Shown here: in pieces, positions 5,285 through 9,984 of the stretch | Layout of the letters: each line of letters begins with the position of its first letter | How positions within the stretch are numbered: the stretch's first letter is position 1 | NCBI GenBank assembly: GCA_964374095.1 | Contig: CAYJXJ010000173.1 | Location: forward strand, 1 to 9,984 | DNA length: 9,984 nt | From: CAYJXJ01 sp964374095 | Lineage (GTDB): Bacteria; Elusimicrobiota; Elusimicrobia; UBA1565; UBA9628 | Direction of reading: 5' to 3' | The notes under the pieces: generated by a model | The model's input: the letters and a program-made list of their open reading frames with translations, nothing else | Told to the model about the DNA's origin: nothing | The model's database searches: none | Program-made: the position numbers and the translations under genes

Positions 5285-6120
5285 AACGGCGCCGAGATCA
5301 CGAAGCTCATCGCCGCCGTGGTCTTTCCGCCGCCGCGGAGCTCCAGCCGGCTCTTGGTGCCGGAATAGGTCGTGCGGCCGCCGCTCTCGAAACTGTCGAG
5401 ACGGACCTGGCCGGCCGAGCCGCCCAGGGGTTGGAGCTTCTCGTTGAGGGCGTCGCGCATGGCCCGCATGGCGGCCTGCATGGCCGCCGTCGCGCCCTCG
5501 GCCGCCATCTTCTCGCCGAGCTCCGTGAGCTTGAGCTCCACGGGAAGGCCGTTCTCGAGGTCCTGCCAGGAGCCCCGGGTGAACTCGGCGTCGGCGGTGT
5601 AGGCGGTGGCCATGTTGAACTTGATCCCGTCGATCACGTCGTTGATGGTGAGCGCGACCGCCAGGTAGGGCAGGCCCCGGTTGTCCTTCTTGACGCTCAG
5701 CAGCGACTCGCCCTTGATGTCCACGCCGACCACGCTCTTGTCGGTTTCGCGCTTGTCGCTGTTGAGCTGGGCGAAGGGGCCCTCTCCTCGGATGCGGGAG
5801 GCTTTGTCTCGGGAGCCGGACACCTGCTTGAACGCGACCGCGTCGGACGTTGCCCCCGTTCCGTGATAGACCGCCACGCTGTTGGTCACCTCAACGTCCA
5901 GGGTGATCTTGTAGTCATTGTTGACCGTCGCCCGGATCGGCGACGGCGCCGGACGGCCCGCCGGCTGCCGTCCAATCCCGAGGGCGGCGGCTTGCGCGAG
6001 GGCCGCGCGGGCGCTGACCCCGGCGTCGAAATCCCAGCGGGATGTTTGGGCGGCGGCGGGCAGGGTCGACGCGGCGAGGCAGGAAAAGATTCCGATGCGG
6101 ATGGCGAGGCTGGTGGGCAT
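5281..6120 (-). CDS. secreted protein of unknown function
   Basis: A 279-residue protein with a Sec signal peptide: MPTSLAIRIGIFSCLAAS, then TLPAAA, with cleavage likely after A24. The start is well supported: ATG 6120 follows AGGAGGT at 4 bases. After an Ala-rich linker (about 30-62) the mature protein looks like alternating beta strands (NNDYKITLDVEVTNSVAVYH from about 67; LLSVKKDNRGLPYLAVALTI). An Ala/Met-rich helix follows (KMAAEGATAAMQAAMRAMRD, about 205-224), and then more strands (TTYSGTKSRLELRG) to the C-terminal SFVISAPF. No lipobox, LPXTG or catalytic motif is seen, and I recognise no family. The terminal phenylalanine and strand content would allow an envelope location, but this is inference. 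It converges on allA: both stop codons are TAG read from the same CTAG at 5281-5284. Confidence 0.72.
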   Translation of the reverse strand: MPTSLAIRIGIFSCLAASTLPAAAQTSRWDFDAGVSARAALAQAAALGIGRQPAGRPAPSPIRATVNNDYKITLDVEVTNSVAVYHGTGATSDAVAFKQVSGSRDKASRIRGEGPFAQLNSDKRETDKSVVGVDIKGESLLSVKKDNRGLPYLAVALTINDVIDGIKFNMATAYTADAEFTRGSWQDLENGLPVELKLTELGEKMAAEGATAAMQAAMRAMRDALNEKLQPLGGSAGQVRLDSFESGGRTTYSGTKSRLELRGGGKTTAAMSFVISAPF

Positions 6121-6203
6121 GCGACCTCCTGGAGTCCTAAGACTCCGCTGCGGAGGGCACTCCGGGATCGTAACAGGCGCGCGCGCTTGGCGGAAGGGTC
6201 GGA

Positions 6204-6225
6204 GGACCCCCGGGGAGAGGGGTCC
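6204..6225. repeat. hairpin GGACCCC-N8-GGGGTCC
   Basis: Perfect 7-bp stem with an 8-base loop in the 226-bp gap between the divergent secreted-protein gene and the fusion enzyme gene. It is 30 bp before the 26-bp palindrome. No T-tract. The rest of the gap (6121-6203, 6226-6254) shows nothing I can name beyond the AGGAGGT of the minus-strand gene. Confidence 0.4.
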
Positions 6226-6254
6226 ATGGTCCTAGGAGGGCTCGGCTCCCCTCG

Positions 6255-6280
6255 CGCAACTGTACGCGCGTACAGTTGCG
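6255..6280. promoter_or_regulatory. perfect palindrome, copy 2 (LexA-box-like), upstream of the fusion gene
   Basis: Perfect 26-bp palindrome whose inner 22 bases (6257-6278, arm CAACTGTACGC) are identical to 3858-3879; the symmetry here extends by CG on the outside. It ends 21 bp before the -35 box of the promoter for the malate synthase-isocitrate lyase gene, so its centre lies about 70 bp upstream of the predicted transcription start. That would suit an activator site or an upstream operator. The core layout is CTGT-N8-ACAG. Confidence 0.72.
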
Positions 6281-6301
6281 TCGTCAACGCGGCCTTCGCT
6301 G

Positions 6302-6330
6302 TTGAATACTCCGGCCAAACCATGTAGAAT
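6302..6330 (+). promoter_or_regulatory. sigma70-type promoter of the malate synthase-isocitrate lyase gene
   Basis: TTGAAT (6302-6307), a 17-bp spacer and TAGAAT (6325-6330): four of six and five of six matches to the consensus boxes at the best spacing. Transcription should begin near 6337, only about 10 bases ahead of ATG 6347. The mRNA would have a very short leader, and the in-frame TTG at 6302 cannot be the start codon. Confidence 0.6.
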
Positions 6331-6346
6331 CGGCTTGAGCCCGCCG

Positions 6347-9061
6347 ATGACCCCCGCCGCCCCCGCGCCGACGTCCCAGAAAGCCCCGCCCCTGCCCGAA
6401 GGCTTTATGGATTTTATCGGCCCCCTGCGGCAGGCCTTCGAGGGCCGGCGCGCGGAGATCCTCCGCGAGCGCGCCGCGGCCTTGCGCGCGGCCCTCGAGG
6501 GCCGCGCGCCCGGCTATCGGCCCGAGTCCGAGGCCACGTCGGGGTCATGGCGCCTGGGGCTTCCCGACTGGGCCCGCGACCAGCGCAATCAGATCACGGG
6601 ACCCGCCGACAACGCCAAGTACCTGGTGTCGATGTGCAACGCCAAGGACCCCGGCTGCATGCCCGACGGCGAGGACTCCATCGTGTCGGAATGGTCCCAC
6701 GCGAGATTATCCCACGCCCACACCGCGGCCGCGATCCGGGGCACGTTGAGCTACTCCGACGAGGCGAAGGGCAAGACCGTGGGCATCAAGCCGAGCGCCC
6801 AGCTCATGTTCTACCGTCCCCGGGGACTGGCCTTGGACGAGGCGGTATTCCTCCCCGGGGACAAGGCGTCGGCCGCAATCCTGGACTTGGGAGCCGTTTT
6901 TTTTGAGACCGCGGATTTGCGGCGCAAGGCCGTCCAAGAGTCCGGCCTTCAGCGCAAGCTCGGGTTCTATATCCCGAAAACCGAGTCGGCCGAGGAAGCG
7001 GCCTGGTGGTCGGACCTGCTCGCGGCCATGGAGGCCGCGATCGGCATCCCTATCGGGACCACCAAGGTGATGTTCCTGGTCGAATCCTTGCCCGCGGCCT
7101 ACCAGGTCGAGGAGATCATTTTCGCGGCCCGGCGCCACATCATCGGCTTGAACCTAGGACGCTGGGACTATATGGCGAGCCTCCTGCACTTCAAGCTCGC
7201 CGACCCCGGGTGGATCCTCCCGGACCGCAACACCATCCCCCACGACATCCCCTTCTTCCAAAACCTGCGCCTGCGCCTGGTGGATTGCTGTCATCGCCGC
7301 GGGATACTCGCCATCGGCGGCATGACCGCGCTGTTCCCGGACCGGGCCGACCCGGACTTAAACGAGCGCGCCCTCGCGCGCCTGCGGGTCGATAAGAAAA
7401 ACGAGGCCGCGGCGGGCTTCGACGGGGCTTGGACCGGGCATCCCGACCAGCACGAGGGGGCCATCTCGCAGTTTCCGGCCCCCAACCAGCTCCACGTCAC
7501 GCACCCCCAGGCGCCGCGCAAGCCCGACCTGACCCCCAACCCCAAGGGCGTGGGGCGCGTCACCGTCGCCGGAACGCGGGACGCGATCCGCACCGTCATC
7601 GAGTACCGCTTCGGCGTGCTCTCGGGATTGGGGGCGCGGCTCATCAAGGGCTACGACGCCGCGAGCAAGCCCCTGGGCGCCTTCATGGAAGACCTCGCGA
7701 CCGACCGCATCTACCGGCTCATGATCGCCCAGCGCATCCGGCATGCGGTCGTCGCGGAGGACGGGACGCGCCTCACCCCGTCGGCGGTCTCGGCGTGGTT
7801 TGATTTGGAACTGGAGAAGATCTTGAAGGACCAACGCGGGGGGGATGACTCCGCGGCGGTGGCCGAGCGCTACCGAAAAGCTCGGGAATGGAGCGAAACC
7901 ATGATTAAGGAAGTCGCCAAGCCGGTGCCGGAAGGAATCAAGACGTGGACCTATCCGACTGAGGAAATCGCCAAGATGTACGCTCCCCACGAGGAAATCC
8001 ATCCCGCCGCGAAGCTGCGGTCCATCCTCAAAGAGCGTTTCGAACGCCGGAAGGTGGCGCCCGAGAAGTCCTTCCTGTGCACCGCCGGGGCCTATGACGC
8101 CCTGACCTCCTCGCTTTTGACCGACCTCGGCTACGAGGCGATCTATGCCAGCGGCTGGCAGTTGGCGGTGGCCCACAGCATGTACCCCGACATCGGGATC
8201 TATCCGTCGCACGCCATGGTGGGCCTGGTCTATGAGCTCATCCGCGGCATCGAGGGCACCCGGGACCGCCATTTCTACGACACGGGCGGGGAAGTCCTCA
8301 ACGCCCCGCCGATCTTCGCCGACATCGAGGCGGGCTTCGGCGGGCCGACGCAGACCTTCACCTTGGTCCGGGAGCTCATCCGCGCGGGGGCGGCCGGCGT
8401 CCATCTCGAGGATCAAGACCCGGCCGAGCGGACCTGCGGGCATATCGTCGCGCACCACGGGACCAAACGCGACAAGGTCCTCGTCCCGACCAATAAGTGG
8501 ATCGAGAAGCTCATCGCGGTCAAGGCGGCCGTGCAGGCGACCGGAGTTCCGCTGGTGATCATCGCCCGGACGGATGCCGTGGATGGGGCCGTCCCGGGCG
8601 GGCGCGGCGGGGGCGTGCCGCACGCCATCGACCGGGCCCTGGAAGCGGCGTCCTTGGGCGTCGACGTCATCTGGGCCGAGTACAACACCACCGACATCGA
8701 GAACCCCCACGCCTTCGCCGAGGGAGTGCACAAGTACTACCCGGACCAGATGCTGGGATTCAACCTTTCGCCCTCACTGCATTGGGGCAAGGCGAAGAAG
8801 GAAGGCCATCTCATCACCAACGCCCAGTTGGGCCAAGCGGGCTATGTCCTTCAGTTCTCGACGCTGCTCGCCTTCCGGACCGTGGGGATGTCCCTGGAAA
8901 ACACCCTGCGCCGCTTCCGCACCCACGGCCTCGAGGGCTTGGCGGACCTCCAGCTCTCCGAGGTCGAGTCTCCCCACGGCGAGCCGCGCACCCGCATGCA
9001 CCAGAAGTTCGCCGGGACCAACCGCTGGTTGACGCTGGAGAAGATCAGCAAGGGAGCGTGA
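6347..9061 (+). CDS. bifunctional malate synthase-isocitrate lyase fusion (glyoxylate bypass)
   Basis: One 904-residue protein holding both glyoxylate-cycle enzymes. Residues about 20-550 are malate synthase (glyoxylate + acetyl-CoA to malate): DGEDS (107-111), RPRG (157-160, active-site Arg), ESLPAAYQ (246-253), GLNLGRWDY (267-275), GGMTALFP (324-331) and DGAWTGHPD (359-367). MEDLATDRI (447-455) carries the catalytic base D449. Residues about 575-904 are isocitrate lyase (isocitrate to glyoxylate + succinate): SGWQ (602-605), ADIEAGFGG (658-666), VHLEDQ, the catalytic-cysteine motif TCGH (C697), ARTDA and NLSPSLHW (806-813). The lyase half is about 345 residues against about 430 in E. coli, having lost the usual N-terminal helices and an internal insert. 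The loop is RTCGH rather than KKCGH. ATG 6347 follows a promoter at 6302-6330; there is no strong Shine-Dalgarno sequence. It heads a run of coupled zinc-protein genes. Channelling of glyoxylate between the halves is inference. Confidence 0.93.
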   Translation: MTPAAPAPTSQKAPPLPEGFMDFIGPLRQAFEGRRAEILRERAAALRAALEGRAPGYRPESEATSGSWRLGLPDWARDQRNQITGPADNAKYLVSMCNAKDPGCMPDGEDSIVSEWSHARLSHAHTAAAIRGTLSYSDEAKGKTVGIKPSAQLMFYRPRGLALDEAVFLPGDKASAAILDLGAVFFETADLRRKAVQESGLQRKLGFYIPKTESAEEAAWWSDLLAAMEAAIGIPIGTTKVMFLVESLPAAYQVEEIIFAARRHIIGLNLGRWDYMASLLHFKLADPGWILPDRNTIPHDIPFFQNLRLRLVDCCHRRGILAIGGMTALFPDRADPDLNERALARLRVDKKNEAAAGFDGAWTGHPDQHEGAISQFPAPNQLHVTHPQAPRKPDLTPNPKGVGRVTVAGTRDAIRTVIEYRFGVLSGLGARLIKGYDAASKPLGAFMEDLATDRIYRLMIAQRIRHAVVAEDGTRLTPSAVSAWFDLELEKILKDQRGGDDSAAVAERYRKAREWSETMIKEVAKPVPEGIKTWTYPTEEIAKMYAPHEEIHPAAKLRSILKERFERRKVAPEKSFLCTAGAYDALTSSLLTDLGYEAIYASGWQLAVAHSMYPDIGIYPSHAMVGLVYELIRGIEGTRDRHFYDTGGEVLNAPPIFADIEAGFGGPTQTFTLVRELIRAGAAGVHLEDQDPAERTCGHIVAHHGTKRDKVLVPTNKWIEKLIAVKAAVQATGVPLVIIARTDAVDGAVPGGRGGGVPHAIDRALEAASLGVDVIWAEYNTTDIENPHAFAEGVHKYYPDQMLGFNLSPSLHWGKAKKEGHLITNAQLGQAGYVLQFSTLLAFRTVGMSLENTLRRFRTHGLEGLADLQLSEVESPHGEPRTRMHQKFAGTNRWLTLEKISKGA
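6484..6509. repeat. 26-bp perfect palindrome inside the fusion gene
   Basis: Arm GCGCGCGGCCCTC followed directly by its reverse complement, within codons of the Ala/Arg-rich first helix (LRAALEGRA). A second stem, GCGGAG-ATC-CTCCGC, lies about 30 bp earlier. It may be only a by-product of GC-rich Ala/Arg/Gly codons. Confidence 0.5.
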
Positions 9062-9063
9062 AG

Positions 9064-9405
9064 GTGGCCAAGGCTAAACCGAAGAAGAAGGCCGCTTCCG
9101 GCAAGCGCGGGCGTCCCGCCGCCGAGCCGAAAGGTCTCGCCAAGGGCGGTCCCGAGGCCGAGGTTCCGGGAGACACGCATCTCGAGACGGTCTTGAGCGA
9201 GGTGACGGCGGTTCCCGAGAAGAAGCACATGGACCAAATGACCTCGGTGCAGTGCCCGTACTGCGACGACACCTTCGAGATTCACATCACCAGCGCCGAC
9301 GACGGGCAAATGCTCGAGGAAGAGTGCCATGCCTGCGCCCGGACGGTCACGATCCACGTTCATGCCGAGGAAGATGAGCTTCAGGTCACGGCCTATCGCT
9401 CCTGA
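9064..9405 (+). CDS. CPXCG-type zinc-binding protein with basic AT-hook-like N-terminus
   Basis: A 113-residue protein. The C-terminal 58 residues (MDQMTSVQCPYCDDTFEI, then LEEECHACARTVTIHV and a final LQVTAYRS) match the small Cys-rich CPXCG family: CPYC near the start, then a second C-x2-C (C88, C91) after an acidic stretch. These four cysteines should bind one zinc. Family members are usually about 60 residues. This one has a 55-residue basic leader, VAKAKPKKKAASGKRGRPAA, whose KRGRP resembles the core of an AT-hook. GTG 9064 has AAGGGAG seven bases upstream, inside the end of the fusion gene, and the gap to that gene is 2 bases, so the two are one operon. ATG 9229 would give the short form. 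Role unknown; nucleic acid binding is an inference from the basic leader. Confidence 0.78.
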   Translation: MAKAKPKKKAASGKRGRPAAEPKGLAKGGPEAEVPGDTHLETVLSEVTAVPEKKHMDQMTSVQCPYCDDTFEIHITSADDGQMLEEECHACARTVTIHVHAEEDELQVTAYRS

Positions 9406-9511
9406 GGCCTCCGACGGGGACTGCACGCTCTGCGGCGCAAGGATGTTCGCCCGCAAGTGCCGGATCCTCTGTCCGTCCTGCGGCTACACCCGGGACTGCT
9501 CCGATCCATAG
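9374..9511 (+). CDS. very small zinc-ribbon protein
   Basis: A 45-residue protein: MSFRSRPIAPEASDGDCTLCG, then a basic stretch (ARMFARKCRI) and LCPSCGYTRDCSDP. The pairs CTLC and CPSC, with a further C before SDP, form a zinc-ribbon pattern. The ending CGYTRDCSDP looks like a conserved family of tiny bacterial proteins, though I cannot name it. ATG 9374 has GAGGAAG directly ahead and overlaps the CPXCG gene by 32 bases in another frame. ATG 9329 is an alternative (AGGA 8 bases upstream) but would overlap by 77 bases. Its TAG (9509-9511) shares a base with the next gene's GTG. Function unknown. Confidence 0.65.
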   Translation: MSFRSRPIAPEASDGDCTLCGARMFARKCRILCPSCGYTRDCSDP

Positions 9512-9837
9512 TGGCTGAGGCGCCCGCCCCCCCGGCGTGCTGGGGGTGCCGGGGGGCGATCGACGCGGCGGACAATTTCTGCCGGCATTGCGGGGCCGGG
9601 TTGGGCGATCGCGTCCCCTGGTACTATGAGCCGACGTGGGTCGCGGCGCTGGCCCTTTTGGCCCTCGGCCCCTTCGTCCTCCCTCTTATCTGGCGCAGCC
9701 CCAAGTTTACGGAGCGCGGGCGCCGGATCGCCACGGCCCTGACCGTCGCCTTGGGGGTCTACCAGGTATGGGCCACCTACCAGGGCTACCGGGTCTTCAA
9801 GCGGTTGATGGCCTCCGTCCTTCAATTGAACGCGTGA
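9511..9837 (+). CDS. zinc-ribbon membrane protein
   Basis: A 108-residue protein. An N-terminal zinc ribbon (CWGC at about 11-14 and CRHCGAGL at about 25-32) is followed by two membrane helices (VAALALLALGPFVLPLIW, about 45-62, and TALTVALGVYQVWATYQGY, about 76-94) and a short tail. This is a common layout of small bacterial membrane proteins with a cytoplasmic zinc-ribbon head; the function is not known. GTG 9511 overlaps the preceding TAG as TAGTG, and the TGA overlaps the next GTG (GTGA), so it is translationally coupled on both sides. The frame is open further upstream to ATG 9457, but that part is the shadow of the small zinc-ribbon gene. Confidence 0.75.
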   Translation: MAEAPAPPACWGCRGAIDAADNFCRHCGAGLGDRVPWYYEPTWVAALALLALGPFVLPLIWRSPKFTERGRRIATALTVALGVYQVWATYQGYRVFKRLMASVLQLNA

Positions 9838-9984
9838 GCGGGGCGGCGGCGATCCTGTCCGCCGCGGTTTTATCGGCGTTCGCGACCGGGGTGGGAGACG
9901 CCTGGCCCGATGGACGCGAGGGCTTCCGGCTCCTCCCGGCGGAGCAATTCCCGGGATGGGGCGGACCCGGACGGGTGATCGTCC
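9834..9984 (+). CDS. exported protein, N-terminal part (runs off the window)
   Basis: GTG 9834 overlaps the previous stop as GTGA and opens a frame that stays open to the last base (50 codons visible). It begins MSGAAAILSAAVLSAFATGV, a hydrophobic Ala-rich segment that could be a signal peptide or signal anchor, and continues GDAWPDGREGFRLLPAEQ. The product is too short to recognise. Support comes from the coupled start and the export signal. Confidence 0.6.
   Translation, partial: MSGAAAILSAAVLSAFATGVGDAWPDGREGFRLLPAEQFPGWGGPGRVIV

Noticed and set aside
4672..6327. A 551-codon open frame on the plus strand spanning allA and the opposite secreted gene
   Set aside because: It is in the wrong frame for allA and antisense to the signal-peptide gene; its translation is Arg/Gly-rich without any family motif.
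6302..6346. TTG 6302 as start of the fusion enzyme
   Set aside because: It coincides with the -35 box of a good promoter and has no ribosome binding site.
7358..8731. A 457-codon open frame on the minus strand
   Set aside because: Antisense to the malate synthase-isocitrate lyase gene, whose motifs are unambiguous; long antisense frames are usual in GC-rich genes.

Overview
The window is GC-rich bacterial DNA with almost no non-coding space. The secreted proteins with plain Sec signal peptides, the EntD-like phosphopantetheinyl transferase and the glyoxylate genes fit a Gram-negative-type bacterium. No rRNA, tRNA or phylum-specific marker is present, so I do not name a taxon. There is no phage module, CRISPR array or RNA gene.

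Layout. (1) 1-238: degraded 3' end of an IS3-family transposase, followed directly by a small membrane protein (274-555, +). (2) 2668-541, minus strand: a tightly coupled run of four genes: a membrane protein that looks frameshifted, a secreted protein built of six ~20-residue repeats, a zinc-binding protein with a Tyr/Asp-rich tail, and a MurG-like glycosyltransferase. Each junction is a 4-base ATGA or GTGA overlap. (3) 2717-3247, +: an unrecognised four-helix membrane protein whose 3' end runs into a cluster of hairpins containing two copies of a 26-bp repeat. (4) 3778-3278, minus: a DUF455/ferritin-like protein; 4595-3918, minus: a 4'-phosphopantetheinyl transferase. (5) 4697-5284, +: ureidoglycolate lyase (allA), convergent with a secreted protein of unknown function (6120-5281, minus); the two genes share a CTAG as stop codon on both strands. 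(6) 6347-9061, +: a single large protein joining malate synthase (N-terminal) to isocitrate lyase (C-terminal), followed by CPXCG, zinc-ribbon and zinc-ribbon/membrane proteins in coupled reading frames, and the start of an exported protein that runs off the window.

How it fits together. The clearest function is glyoxylate metabolism. The isocitrate lyase half makes glyoxylate and succinate, the malate synthase half condenses glyoxylate with acetyl-CoA, and the nearby allA would feed in glyoxylate from ureidoglycolate. The main residues recognised as catalytic in both halves of the fusion are present.

The most unusual non-coding signal is a perfect 22-bp palindrome (arm CAACTGTACGC) that occurs twice, at 3858-3879 and 6257-6278. 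Both copies lie 70-80 bp upstream of a start codon (DUF455 gene and fusion gene). Its core has the CTGT-N8-ACAG layout of the gammaproteobacterial LexA box. Whether it is an operator or a dispersed repeat cannot be settled from this window.
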